Origin: Halichondria panicea
Taxonomy: Eukaryota > Porifera > Demospongiae > Suberitida > Halichondriidae
Length of the DNA: 64,000 nucleotides
Direction of reading: 5' to 3'
Assembly (NCBI RefSeq): GCF_963675165.1
Contig: NC_087383.1
Span: forward strand, 620,001 to 684,000
In this document: positions 17,886 through 33,228 of the stretch, piece after piece
Position numbering within the stretch: position 1 is the stretch's first letter
Layout: each line of letters starts with the position of its first letter
Position numbers and translations under genes: made by a program
Notes under the pieces: model-generated
Database searches by the model: none
Seen by the model: only the letters and a program-made list of their open reading frames with translations
What the model was told of the DNA's origin: nothing

Positions 17886-20703
17886 ATGGCTACACTGTTG
17901 AAGAAAATTAATGTGTTCTCAAGCTACAAAGCTTGTCCCTGGCGAAGATGTCTGCATCTACTCTGTTATAAGAATGCTGGGACGGAGGGGGCGACACTAG
18001 AGCTGCCTAATCAAGATGTAAGTGGATTTTAGCACCAAAATAGTTTGCAAAAGTCTAGTACTCTGTCTATAAATTCATCCTATTTATAGGTACCGAATGT
18101 TGCAGCCGGTGTAGGAGGTGTAGTTGTGTACAGTGGAGACAGGGAGAGCTCTTGTGTGTGGTATGCCTCGTGTCTGCTTGAAACCCCACCCAGTGCGTGG
18201 ATGAGACTAGACCTGCCTAGGCCGAGGAGGGTAGAGTCAGTAACTGTGGGGAGGTGCCATATTGCAGCAGTCCTTGATGACCACACTGGTATGTTGACTA
18301 GGTAGGCTGCGCAGCTTGTACCATGTTTGTTCACACACACACAAACGAAAAACAAAAAAATATATGATGCTATATGGGGTGAAATATTAGAGTGATGCCG
18401 TAATTAGAAGAATTAGAGTGATGCTGGTTCAAACGGTACGGTATGCACAGCAGTTTAATAAGGTTGTATTATTTTAGCTGATTGGTTTCTAGTCCAATTT
18501 TAGTGGAGGAACTGTGATAGAAAGAGTGCTTCCATGGACTTCCTTTTCTCCCAATGTAGTTTACACTGCTGGTTCAAATTCATTTGGGCAATGTGGTCAC
18601 CATGGAAACAGCGAGAAGGAGCTCAAGTTAAACCCAATCTCAGGATCTCTTTACAAGCAGGTGAGTTACTACTTATACTAGCCTTACATAAGCCTGTTTT
18701 AATAGCAAACTTTTAACTTTGATTGCCCATAACTCTCGTGTGAGATCAATAGTTACTGTAGAGCTCAACGAGCCTGTCTTGAGGACTCTTTCAGCTGCCA
18801 TAACTTGAATTGCGTGGATCCAATCTCAACGATTTTATGATTTTCTGAAAGCTTAGAAAAATACCTTTCAAATGGTGTCATCAAAGTTTATATTTGAAAG
18901 ATAAAAGTATTTGCCAATTTGGCCATACCATGGATTATAGCCCATGGTCCAAGGCCGAAAAATGACAAATTAGGGCCCCGAACAAATATTGAATTTAAAC
19001 ACATCATTTGAAAGGTCTCTTTCTAAGCTTTCAGAAAATCATAAAAATTTTGACATTGGATCAACAGTACTGAAGTTATGGCTGTTGAAAGAATTTTCTT
19101 TTTATCTTTAAAGGCCTGTACTGTGTTGTCTGATTGATTGTCTAAAGTTAATGCATTCAACAGCTCTCAGAATTACTTTTCCAATAGTGTGCTTTTAAAT
19201 CCTGCAATAATTATGTTTTTTTCCATAATTGAACCCTTCTCGTAACCTTTGAACCCTTCTCATAGGTTGCCTGTGGACTAGATCACACTCTATTACTGAC
19301 AGTGTCTGGAGAGGTGTTGGCTTGTGGGTGGTCCGCTGACGGCCAGACTGGTGTTGGTCACTATGACAACGTGTACGAGCCAACCTCATTGGACGTCAGC
19401 AATGTGCTGAGTATGCATACGTGTGCAGATAGTTCCTTTGCAATCACAAGTGAGTAATACAAAAACAATGTACTCTGTACTCTGAAAAGTGCATTTTTGC
19501 TGCCCCCTCTGTACTTGGTTACCGTATTACTAGAATATTTTGCTGGTGAAAAATCTTTGCGAATGAGTCAAATCTGCAGAAAAATTGACCGTTTGCGATC
19601 TAACTATTGCGTTCTGGCAAGGATCGTGTGTAATTACCAGTACTAATTTAGGTTTTGCGAAGTGATCAACACTCGCAAAGTTTAATGTTTGCAAAGCATT
19701 CTAGTAATACGGTAGCTAGGTATCGTTATGCTGTACCCCCCTCCCTGTAATTATGTACTGTATAATTATTTTGTTTTGTATTATAGAGTCAGGAGAGGTG
19801 TATGCCTGGGGCAATAACGAGTATGGACAGCTGGGTCTAGTCACACCACAAGAGCAGGTACGTGATGGCCATTAATTAATTTTAATTGCGTCATTTTTTT
19901 TTTTTTTTTCAACTGCAGGTTTCTCACCCTATTCTATTGGACATGTCTGATCTAGACTCGGACGTTGTCTCAATAGCAGCTGGAGGTGCCTTCACTGGCC
20001 TGCTAACATCCCGTGGCAGTGTGTATGTGGCCGGCTACAGTATTGAGGATCCAAGCTTGTGTGTGAAGGAAGGGACAGGGGGGACAGTCATAAAGCCCGA
20101 GGCTCTGAGTAGATTCAGGAAACTGGCGACTCACGAAGAAATTACAAGTCTAGATGCTGGACTGAATTATTTGGTAGCTGGTCTCCATGGCAACTCGGGT
20201 GTGCCTCGTGAGCTGTTGGTCTGGGGTCGAAGTCCGTGTGACGATGCTAATTATGTACCTAATAAGAGGGTAAGTCCCCAAAATTATGTATCATTAATTG
20301 TAGCCGTCTCTTATCTGATGCGTGCAGGTGAAGGTGGATAAAAGTGTTACTGGATTGAATTATGGACCAACTGAAATTGTAGCTACCGTAATGGACAAAA
20401 CTACTTGTAAGGTTTTCACTTGTTGCAATTAAATTAATTCACAATCATGTTTTGTTCGCACGTATTCAATAATTCAAGGGTCAAGGGTCTGCAGGATTAT
20501 AATTATTGCATGGTGTCATTTGTTGTAGACTAAGTGTGGTAAAGGGTCATCCCACTAACTAAACAAATAAGAACAATGACTGTATAGCTACCGGTACGTA
20601 GCCTCGAGACAGGTCTTGCTGCCAAATGATAAATCATTTGTTCCAAGTTGCAGGCACTTCAATACTGAACCTAGAGCAGGCCTCAACTCGGCATGTCACA
20701 TGA
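17886..20703 (+). CDS. RCC1L: RCC1L-like (WBSCR16) mitochondrial RCC1-repeat protein
   Basis: Eight exons give 388 aa: 17886-18017, 18090-18288, 18560-18660, 19266-19449, 19787-19857, 19919-20269, 20328-20406, 20654-20703. RCC1 repeats form a seven-bladed propeller. Typical blade motifs are visible: TAGSNSFGQCGHHGN, VACGLDHTLLLTVSGEVLAC, GWSADGQTGVGHYDN, SGEVYAWGNNEYGQLGL and AAGGAFTGLLTSRGSVYVAG. The pattern GW-ADGQTG-GHY is shared with RCC1L, which in vertebrates acts on mitochondrial ribosome assembly and mitochondrial fusion. The N-terminus is basic and Arg-rich without acidic residues for about 30 aa, fitting a mitochondrial targeting peptide. It is somewhat shorter than human RCC1L (464 aa). 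Two introns carry foldback elements (18783-19092, 19520-19714). Other RCC1-repeat proteins remain possible. Confidence 0.82.
18783..19092. mobile_element. 310-bp foldback (MITE-like) element, family A copy 1
   Basis: The two ends are inverted copies of each other over about 100 bp: CTTTCAGCTGCCATAACTT at the left and its counterpart, read in reverse, as CTTTCAACAGCCATAACTTC at the right. Both continue to GATTTTCTGAAAGCTTAGAAA and ACCTTTCAAATG. The middle (TAGCCCATGGTCCAAGGCCG) is unique. No coding capacity is seen. It lies in an RCC1L intron. A near copy in opposite orientation is at 36072-36381. A clear target-site duplication is not visible. Confidence 0.85.
19520..19714. mobile_element. 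195-bp foldback element, family B variant
   Basis: It starts TACCGTATTACTAGAAT and ends with the exact inverse, ATTCTAGTAATACGGTA. Subterminal parts also pair loosely (TTTGCGAATG / CTCGCAAAG). It sits in RCC1L intron 4. The first eight bases are shared with elements at 45194 and 62686. It is non-coding. Confidence 0.8.
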
Positions 20704-21454
20704 TATTGGTAAGTGTACGTGTGTGTGTACTGTATGGTCATGTTCAATATACGAGGTGAAAATTTTCGACTGGCCTATACTTACGTAATAAGTACAGGGT
20801 AATTAAGGTTGGGCCGTAAGTACGTGTTCTTTTCAAAATCAGGCCTGTTTTTGTAGCTAAGTTTGAAAGGCCATAATTTGTTGTGAATTTCCAATAATGT
20901 TCAAGAATGTTTTAGTATTTGGTAGCTCTTTGATCGTGCTACAATATGGTGTGCTTAGACCAATAATTGTCCCATTATAATCATTTGGCAGGCCTCAGTG
21001 TAAGGTTTGTCTGCAATCATTATTGCTCTTAGTATGTTCCTGGTATTATGCTTTGTTATTCCTTGCACACAGCCTGGTATTATGCTTTGTCATTCCTTGC
21101 ACACAGCTTTTGTTTTTCTCTACTCTATTATGAGTTACTTTAGCTACTGTATTATATAACCAATGTTCATAATTACACGGTGTAACTGTATCTTAGAATG
21201 TTATTGTTCACTGGTATTATTCTTGTTTGTTAGTTTTACTTATAATGTTACCTATAATATAGGTATGTTTCTCCTATTCCAGTAGCCACATCCTGCTATA
21301 GTTGATAACATAATGCCTTCTATTGAGAAGAAGCCAGGCCCTTTAGGTGTGCAATAGAGTCAAATGACTCCCCCTCACCCTAACAGGTTTCTGTGGCACT
21401 GTGGTGGGGATCACAGCATGGGAAAGTTATTGCTCCTACTGCCTGTGTGTATAT

Positions 21455-21830
21455 TGATATGTGTTTGGTGTGGTATAGCGTTAGTGTGTGTGGTGTGTGT
21501 GATGTGTGCTGGTGTGTGTGTGTGTGTGGTGTGGGGGTTGTTGTGTCTGCATGTGGTGTGTGTGATGTGTGTCTGTGTATGGTGTGGTGTGTGTGATGTG
21601 TGCCAGTTTGTACGGTGTGTGTGTGTGGTGTGGGGGTTGTTGTATCTGTGTGTGATGTGTGCCTGTGTGTGTGGTGTGGTGTGTGTGATGTGTGCCAGTG
21701 TGTACGGTGTGTGTGGTGTGGGGGTTGTTGTGTGTGGTGTGTGTGATGTGTGCCAGTGTGTGTGGTGTGGGGGTTGTTGTGTCTGGTGAGGGTGTGTACG
21801 GTGTGTGTGGTGTGTGAGGTGTGGGGGACT
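21455..21830. repeat. higher-order GT-rich minisatellite
   Basis: Units of roughly 60-75 bp combine GTGTGGTGTGTGTGATGTGTG, CCAGTGTGTACGGTG and GTGGGGGTTGTTGTGTC blocks and repeat about five times. The pattern is ordered rather than a plain dinucleotide run. Confidence 0.85.
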
Positions 21831-22727
21831 TCCTGTGGCCTACTGTATTGTGTAAAGGTGTGGTTGGCGGTGTCTCCTCTGACACCGTGTTTGGCAACTG
21901 TGGGTTAGGTAGCAGCTGCTCACACTGTCAGTGTACATGTAGAAGGGAGGACTGCTTTCAGTGTGTGTGTATACAGCTCTATTGTTGCCTCATCAATTAT
22001 AATAATCATTGTACAGATGTTGCGCATGTTTACTCTGTACTCTATGCACGTCATTGCAATGGTGGAGGGACTTATTCTTTCATCATCATAATAGCCTGAA
22101 TATTTTATGCTTTGACTTCAGAGTATTCAGTAACACATACCCTCAGGCTATGCCCACAAGTCTATAGTCTATCCCACCCACCCACCCGCCCAGCCCCAAA
22201 CAGCTGTGTCTTTGCGTGCTGACATCATCAATGTTCATACTCAGTGCTGTTGCATTATTGCTTGGAAACACAATACTAAACGAGCACCTAATTGCTGTGA
22301 GAGTGCGAGTGCTATAATGTGATGTTTGCACTTTGTCAGAGCTGCATTGGTTTCTTTTGATTGCTCATCTTTGATGCTGGCATTATCGAGTTAGCACTTT
22401 GAATGAACAAATTGTTTTCCTGAAGTGTTCAATTTCTATTTGCATTGTGTTTATTTTCTGCAGATTGCGGCTCTATTTCAACCAACGGCAAACTTTGTTA
22501 GTGAGACCATTCTCTAGTGTTGTCAGCTCTCTATATCGGGCTTCAAGGAAACACTGACAAACTTATACCAAACAATTTAGCGTTGGAATCTCACTTAATT
22601 TTAGCACTTAGAGCGATTGTTAATTTGTACTCTCACATGTCTATGCTAATTGTACATGAGTTTACTATTAATTATTATTTTACATGATCTGAATTGTACG
22701 AGCCTTGTAATAATATGAGTGGGAGTG

Positions 22728-23105
22728 TGATGGATTGTCCCGGGTCACCTGTGCCAGTGGAGTCCTGGTTGAGGGGGAGTAGTCCCAGGCTGATTGCCCC
22801 GGGTCACCTGTGCCAGTGGAGTCCTTGGGTTGAAGGGGAATCTCGGACTGATTGTCCCAGGTAGCCTGTGCCAGTGGAGTCCTTTGGTTGAGGGGGAGTA
22901 GTCCCAGTTCCCGGGTCGCCTGTGCCAGTGGAGTCCTGGTTGAGATTGTCCCGGGTAGCCTGTGCCAGTGGAGTCCTTTGGTTGAGGGGGAGTAATCCCA
23001 GGTCCCGGGTCGCCTGTGCCAGTGGAGTCCTGGTTGAGATTGTCCCGGGTAGCCTGTGCCAGTGGAGTCTTTGGTTGAGGGGGAGTAATCCCAGGCTGAT
23101 TGTTT
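22728..23105. repeat. GTGCCAGTGGAGTCC minisatellite, seven units
   Basis: Seven units share CCTGTGCCAGTGGAGTC, each preceded by a form of CCCGGGT(A/C)(G/A) and followed by GGTTGAGGGGGAGTA(G/A)TCCCAG or a shorter tail. Long units (about 58 bp) and short units (about 37 bp) alternate, and one long-short pair of about 95 bp is repeated, so there is a higher-order structure. Confidence 0.92.
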
Positions 23106-24334
23106 TAGAATGTGAGGTGACCAAACACCAGACGCTGTTGGAATGCACATCATAGTACATGCCTACCCGTGTTCCCACTGTAGGCCGCTCAAGGCCCAGC
23201 TATATATAGCTGATAATTAATTAGCCTTAGTAACAGAACTTGATATGGTGTGAACGAGCATTAGTAAGTACAGTAATTAATGTGTACCTCCTGCCTGCAC
23301 GTCTGGCTAGGAAGAGAGTGACTTTTGTAAGGAAGGCTGACAGTCAAAAATTTATTTAATAGGAAGGGTGCAGCATAAACATAAACTTGGAATCTAGTCA
23401 GCAACTAGTTATTTCCACTTTTCATATGAGTGCTGCATGTGTTGTCATTCTATACTGAGGCCCACATTGTGAGTGAAAACACAAGCACCACATGTGATAA
23501 CAAAGGGGAATGATTTACTGCTTTTTCAGCATTACTAAACAATCCCCTATCAACATTTGTGGCCTAAGGGTAGCCAAACTAGCCATTGGGAAAGTGTTTG
23601 TGTCTCCTCTTATAAGTGCACAGGGTTTCTGGTCAACCTCAAGTACTAGTTCTCTTATTTATGGGCTCCTGGTGTCAACAAGCTCCATGTGTACTGTCAT
23701 TGCAGCCACCATATCATGCAGGGCAACTGTGTTCACAGTTGCAAGGCTTTCTGCAAAACAAGGTTACTATTATAACATTCCTATGGAACTAATGTGTGTG
23801 GCATTCTCGCAATTAAATTAATTCTCTAGCATGGGATATATAGATACCTGCATTTTTGTGCATTTCTTACTCAGACCACACATCCCCTTACATGCACATA
23901 GCCAGTATGATAGCCCCCCAAACTAGATTAAATTATCTGTCCGCTAATTTGTCATCAAAATTAAAGGTAGTACTATTTGTATATTTAGGAATTGTCTACG
24001 GACATACCTTATAAGAGCCGATGCTGGGGCTTTCATAAAGCAATTCATGTGATTAATATGTACCTAAACTCAACCGCATGCTCTAAATAGTTAGACCAAA
24101 GTCTAGTTCCAAGCATTTTAAATATGTCTGATTTCAAATAAATTGATTGAGTGAACCACCAAGTACAAACTCTTGTATGTGTGAGCAACAGAACTATAAA
24201 ATTAAAATGGTGCAAAGATTGAAATTATATGCCGGAAATGAGTGGAAAAAATAGCGTTGTTTTTATACATGTGAGAAACATGGTGAGATACAGTAAACAC
24301 AAAAGCACACACATCATAACACACACAAACACAT

Positions 24335-25108
24335 TTACATAATTGAACAGCGTTTTCGTGCATTGTCCCCGGGAGCCATGGTTGGTAGGCCATCAGGAAG
24401 ATCTGTGGGTATGGAAAAGTTTGTGTAGCAGCCAGAGTCAGTCGAGTAGACGGTGAGGTCGGGTTGTGAGTTGCTTCTCTCTCTTGATCTGCGTGGTCCA
24501 ATTCTGAGAGAGTTTCGCAGGAGAGCTGACTTTGACACAGTGCTTGATCTGGGTCTTTTTCCCATTATACTGGAGGAACCTCGCACTTGACCACTCATGA
24601 GTCCCACGAGCTTGACAAAGAACTTTTGTACGTTTGCTCCATCTTTTGCTGAAGTTTCTATAAATGCACAGTTATTCATGATGCTCTTTGCAGCATGTTG
24701 TCCTTCTGACATCTCCACTTCTCTGCAGTCGTCGAGATCGCTTTTGTTACCTACTAAAATGACTGTGACGTCACCAGGATTGCTAGCCATTGACAGGATT
24801 TGCTGGTAGAGATCTAGAGTCTCATCAAAGCTGGCTCTATCATCCACCGAGTACACTAATGCAAAGGATCTACAGTTGGACATGTAGAGTTGCTTCATGC
24901 TTGCAAATTGTTCAGTTCCTGCTGTGTCGAGGATCTCCACAATGCAAGGTCCAACACCATCCACCATTGTATCGTGTCGATAGTAGTCTTCCACTGTTGG
25001 ATTGTATGTTGGTGTGAACACACCAGATATGATTCGCAGTGTCAATGCACTCTTTCCCACTCCTCCAGCTCCCAACAGAGTGACCTTGTATTCCGGCTTT
25101 ACAGGCAT
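24335..25108 (-). CDS. Rap/Ras-like small GTPase with long C-terminal tail
   Basis: A single exon encodes 257 aa. The G-motifs are complete: G1 GAGGVGKS near residues 13-20, an effector-like loop YNPTVEDYYR, G3 DTAGTEQF, G4 NKSD and G5 ETSAK. Thr at the position of Ras Gln61 (DTAGTEQ) is the Rap-type residue, so intrinsic GTP hydrolysis should be slow and need Rap-type GAPs. YMSNCRSFALVYSVDDRASF also follows Rap. After the G domain (ending near 175) comes a Ser/Arg-rich tail of about 80 aa, much longer than in Rap1, then the prenylation box CSIM (Met end favours farnesyl). The coding region has no intron. It is divergent from RIOK2 over 253 bp. It could be a Rap paralogue or a separate Ras-family member. 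Confidence 0.9.
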   Translation of the reverse strand: MPVKPEYKVTLLGAGGVGKSALTLRIISGVFTPTYNPTVEDYYRHDTMVDGVGPCIVEILDTAGTEQFASMKQLYMSNCRSFALVYSVDDRASFDETLDLYQQILSMASNPGDVTVILVGNKSDLDDCREVEMSEGQHAAKSIMNNCAFIETSAKDGANVQKFFVKLVGLMSGQVRGSSSIMGKRPRSSTVSKSALLRNSLRIGPRRSRERSNSQPDLTVYSTDSGCYTNFSIPTDLPDGLPTMAPGDNARKRCSIM

Positions 25109-25361
25109 TTTGGGCTTCTTGCAATCGAAATAATTCCAAACAATCTTCTTCTATCAAGAGTACAGCTGTTAGTGTTAGACTTGTCTTCTGTAAGTAATTG
25201 AACACAACTGTGCTGCGCATCAATCAGCTATTATGTGCAGAGGTTTTATTAGGCAGGAAGTGTAAAATACCACAAGTATTAATTAGCTCTCCCACAGAAA
25301 CATGTACACAGAGCCACGTGGTTGCTTTTATATGCTCTGAAGAAAGAAGAAACATAATACA

Positions 25362-29482
<4,121 letters not shown>

Positions 29483-29580
29483 GTGTAATCATGCCAATAC
29501 TTTATTAGGTTATAATAACCGAACATTCTTTGTTCTAATTAATTGTTCCTGTTATTGTATGTCGATAATACATTTTTAAT

Positions 29581-29586
29581 AATAAA
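29581..29586 (+). terminator. AATAAA polyadenylation signal of RIOK2
   Basis: A canonical hexamer lies 99 bases past the RIOK2 stop codon, about 100 bp from the stop codon of convergent MRPS11. Confidence 0.55.
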
Positions 29587-29689
29587 TTTATGTCGTTTAA
29601 TATGAGAAATCGCAGTGACAGAATACAAAAACAGACGGTATAATATAGCTAGTCTACAAGGCTACATTGACATTGAAGTTCTCGGTTAC

Positions 29690-30804
29690 TTATAATCTTC
29701 TTGCTTTCCTTGGCCTGCAACCATTATGTGGGACTGGGGTGACATCTTGTACAGACACTATCTGTAGACCACCACCCTCGAGACCTTTAATGGACGGCTG
29801 TATACAATAGAGGAACGTTAAACAGTTGTAATAATTATTTGACACTAATGTATACCTACCTGTCTTCCCGGACCTGGTCCTTTGATCAAAACCTGTACCT
29901 TTTGAAATCCAAGTTGACGTGCTTTCTGTTAAAGTATAGGCAGTTTAATGAGAGTCAGAGGGTAGGGGGGGGGGGGGGTGGTGGGTTACCTGTGCAGCAG
30001 CCATTGCAGCTGACTGAGCAGCGAAGGTGGTCCCTCTACGTGCATTCTTAAAGCCAGCACTTCCCTGAGAAAAAGGCAATTATAGATTTGGGGAGTAATA
30101 ATTATTATCTAAAATGTTTGCACGAGCAAACGTTAAATCTACTGTATAATGTGTACACTAACAGACTTACAGCTGTTGACCAGGCTAGCACTTTTCCTTC
30201 ACAGTCGGTGATGGTGTAGATAGTGTTGTTGTAGGTGGCCTTAATGTGAACTATGGGCAGCTTCTGATGCCACTGATTCTTGAGTCTCATTCTCACAACA
30301 GGTAGAGAGCCGTCCTTGCGCCGACGAGAGGGGGCGGGGGTTGAAGGGGCATGAGTGGTGGGGGCGGGTGAGTCGCCTAAGAACACAGGAATGTCTCGTG
30401 GATCAGCAACCTCTCTTCCCGGACTGTGGAAACAAAATAATTATTATCGTATTGGGGGTGGGGGGCACTTTTTTTTCTTTAAACAATAATTATTTGATGC
30501 ATGACATACAGGGAAGGACAAAAGTTTACAATCATGGTAATCATTTCGTCAATAAATGTGTTTTCCTCACCTGATGATCTTCATAGTCTCCTCATCAATA
30601 AAGAACTTTGGGTCATCGTTGTGTGAGTCTTCATCCCCTCCAGTCCCAGACAGCATCCGGTTACAACATCCTGGAGACAAACTGAATGGTGAGGGTGAAG
30701 GATGAGTGTCATGACATACTTGTCCAAGTCCCACTGACAGACACCTCCCTCAGAGACGGCAAGGAGGTTCTAAGCACAGGCACCAGTGATCTCCAGAAAG
30801 CCAT
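29690..30804 (-). CDS. MRPS11: mitochondrial ribosomal protein S11 (uS11m)
   Basis: Six exons give 228 aa: 30720-30804, 30571-30670, 30171-30423, 29990-30064, 29860-29925, 29690-29797. The C-terminal half is a bacterial-type uS11 fold: [50 protein letters not shown], and the end [16 protein letters not shown], which binds 16S-type rRNA on the small-subunit platform. The first 28 residues ([20 protein letters not shown]) are Arg-bearing and amphipathic with hardly any acid, as expected of a mitochondrial presequence. A low-complexity Pro/Thr stretch precedes the uS11 part. It is divergent from the acyltransferase gene over 144 bp. The HNGCRP end and the leader leave little doubt. Confidence 0.93.
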
Positions 30805-30948
30805 CTTTGTCCACGTGGGTTAGGCACATTTCAGGTGGGGAATCCCCTTGTGTGTACCTTTTACATGAGCCACCCTTTTCCTAACCTTTCATAGCTCGAC
30901 TGACAGCTAGCTAGCTGTCTCAGCTCAGTGTTTGGTTTGGGCATCATC
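30805..30948. promoter_or_regulatory. bidirectional promoter, MRPS11 / acyltransferase
   Basis: 144 bp separate the two ATGs. A perfect 18-bp palindrome, GACAGCTAGCTAGCTGTC, occupies 30902-30919, 31 bp before the plus-strand start. Confidence 0.6.
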
Positions 30949-33113
30949 ATGCTCTCGCCGATGTTGCTTCTCCGGCTGTTCTTTGCAGTTACTTTTTCCT
31001 ACGTCTTCGCGGCCAGTGGTCTGGTAGCTAGTGCGGTGTGTCTCATACTCACCGTGTTTCTATGGCCCTGTGCCAGGATGACATACAGAAAGATCGTGTG
31101 CTGGATAGGATACAGTATACTGGGACGTGAGTTACTCCTGCTAACTTGTGTACACTCCACTGTGTTTCCCGTATGTAAAGTATGCCTATATATACTCTGC
31201 ATATAATAACTGTGTACTGTTTGGTATTTTAAACGAAGGTGATACTGTATTAACTAAAAGCATTATTTCCTCGGCTGGCTGCAGAGATAGTGTGGGTGTG
31301 CAGAGACTGGGCCACGCTGGATATAGTACTGTACGGGGAGGACAGTGCCTACGAGAAATTTGCCAAGGAATCGGCCCTGATGATTTGCAGTCACCGTGGT
31401 GATTTGGACTGGGTGGCTGGCCTTGTTGTCGGAGCCTACTACAAGGCTCTCCATGTAAGTGTGTACTCTCTCATATACATAGTCATCATATCATTGTTCG
31501 CATGAGAATTGATTTTTAAAGACGTTTCCACAAACCTCATATTGACCTCATTATTGACCTCATACAATCCTTACATTTGATTCAGGCCATACGGTCACTT
31601 CCGAAACGATCGGTACTGTTTGTCCCCGGGTTTGGTCAGATTTGTTGGGCACTCGAGTTCCCATTCCTGAAAAGAAACTACGCTCAGGACCAGGAAACAA
31701 TTGCCAAGATCTCGGACATTTACAACAACTACCCGTACCCCATACAGGTAGGTATAATATATCGTATAGCGGGTATATTTGTGTATTTCGAGGTATAAAT
31801 TTTCGCGAAAATGCTTTTAGAAAGGTTTTCGCGGATTTAATTTTTGTGGAATAGCGCCTGTTTGCAGCATGCATGCAATATTAAATTCGCGGTTCATGCC
31901 TAATCCGCGAAAACCAAGAACATTTATACCCTCGAAATATACCCGCTATACGATAGATCTCTAAAAAAAAAGATTCGTTACTAGTAGCATAGAATACACA
32001 ATCTGAGACTAATCACTGCTTGTCCTTCACTTGCCTGCACTATATACAGGTGGCTATATTTTGTGAGGGTACTAGGTTTACAGTGGAGAAGCACAAGCTA
32101 GCTGTCAAGTTTGAGCAAGAGAAAGGTCTTCCAGTGTTAAACCACCACCTTGCTCCTCGTACCAAGGGGTTCGCCGTATTAGCTGAGCATTTCAAACCTG
32201 GAGGTGAGTTCGTGTACCCTCTAGTACTACACTTACATTGTTGCCCAAACAAATCCCTTTTGAGTAGCCCTTGAAATTGAATTTATAATTCAAAAAGGGT
32301 GACCTTTTATGTACACTAGCCGAAACTGTAGCAGAAGAGTGAAACCTGTGTAAGAACAATTGATTTCATATCCTTGTAGGAAAGTTCACAGCCGTGCTTG
32401 ATGTTGGATTTGCCTATCGTGACTGGCCTGGACAGAACCTACCCAGTTTCCTGGACATGCTCTTAGGGAAGAAAGTGACACTGCTCTGGTACATGAGGAG
32501 GATTCCAATGGAGGACCTACCATCGGGTCACGAGGAGCTGCAGAGATTTTGTTATCAGCTATTTCAGGACAAGGTCAGTGGGAGAGAGCTCCTACCTAAA
32601 AATATGTTGTGCATGTACTAAAATTGCATAACAGTGTATGCCAACAAGCCTTGAGTTAATTAATTAATTTTCTCAATTGCCCCCCCCCCTTCCCCCCCTC
32701 TAGGACAAGGTCTATGAGTACTTCCTACAGAATGGAGTGTTCCCTGGGCCCTCACGGCCCCTCCCTCCTCACACGAACACTATGTGGTTTGTTCGCCTCA
32801 ACACCTTCTTCTGGGCCATGGTCACCTGCGTAGTACCTGCACTGGTCATGTTCTGCACACTCTCCTGGTTCACTCTAGGGCTCCTCTGTGCTGGGGGAAC
32901 TCTCTGTAAGTTAACCACTCTTATCCCCACTCTCTTCCTTAGTTTGAATAGGTTGCATGCAGTTTGAATAACTATGATGGCTGCCTGGTTAGTCTTTCTG
33001 TATGTTGTTGTGATTATGCAGTCAATGGATTGGCACTTGCGGGGCTGCTCAAGTACGCCTATGGTGGAGACATTCCAGTAGACACTCCAGAAGTGAAAAA
33101 GAAAACAAACTAA
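30949..33113 (+). CDS. AGPAT3/4-type lysophosphatidate acyltransferase
   Basis: Seven exons give 383 aa: 30949-31126, 31285-31454, 31586-31747, 32050-32203, 32380-32573, 32704-32905, 33022-33113. Acyltransferase motif I is HRGDLD (HX4D, catalytic His), motif II is FPFLKRNYAQD, motif III is FCEGTRF (glycerolipid binding), and motif IV is PVLNHHLAPRTKGF. The order and the EGTRFTVEKH and LPRTKGF forms match the AGPAT3/4 (LPAAT gamma/delta) group of ER and Golgi membrane enzymes that add a second acyl chain to lysophosphatidic acid. Hydrophobic segments lie at about residues 5-45 and 315-350, as in the family. The C-terminus ends in lysines (VKKKTN), close to a KKXX-like ER retrieval signal. The LCLAT1/AGPAT5 branch is the main alternative. 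Confidence 0.9.
31760..31955. mobile_element. 196-bp foldback element, family B full copy
   Basis: The ends are TATCGTATAGCGGGTATATTT and its inverse AAATATACCCGCTATACGATA. Inner arms with CGCGAAAA / TTTTCGCG also pair, around a GCATGCATGC centre. It lies in intron 3 of the acyltransferase gene. Read in reverse it matches the partial copy at 45194-45333 almost base for base. Confidence 0.88.
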
Positions 33114-33228
33114 GAAGACAAGAAAAATTAGATCAATTCATTTTTTAGTGTGTGATTCCCCATTGAAGTTTTTTCATTTCCTCTGTTTTTGGCCGCGGTT
33201 AAAATAATTATTAGTTATTAGCTAATTT

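Larger units (their letters stand above)
20704..24334. other. 3.6-kb repeat-rich gap, no convincing gene
   Basis: This is the longest stretch without a supported gene. It contains a doubled 34-bp motif at 21039-21107 (TGGTATTATGCTTTGT plus CATTCCTTGCACACAG), a GT-rich minisatellite (21455-21830), a GTGCCAGTGGAGTCC minisatellite (22728-23105) and a piece of a dispersed repeat near 20838. Open frames over the minisatellites are repeat artefacts. A segment at about 23520-23790 reads with few stops on the minus strand (motif AESLATVNTVALHDMVAAM) but matches no family I know, and it has no clear splice sites. Confidence 0.55.

Noticed and set aside
21364-21897. Cys/Val-rich open frame of 141 codons on the plus strand and Thr/His-rich frame on the minus strand
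   Set aside because: They come from the GT-rich minisatellite.
22680-23178. Open frames of 124 and 157 codons on the minus strand
   Set aside because: Both are products of the GTGCCAGTGGAGTCC minisatellite, open in more than one frame because unit lengths suit it; peptide repeats follow the DNA units.
23510-23821. 103-codon open frame on the plus strand and a low-stop region on the minus strand
   Set aside because: No recognisable domain, no partner exons, and repeat-rich surroundings; could be decayed repeat DNA. Not called a gene.
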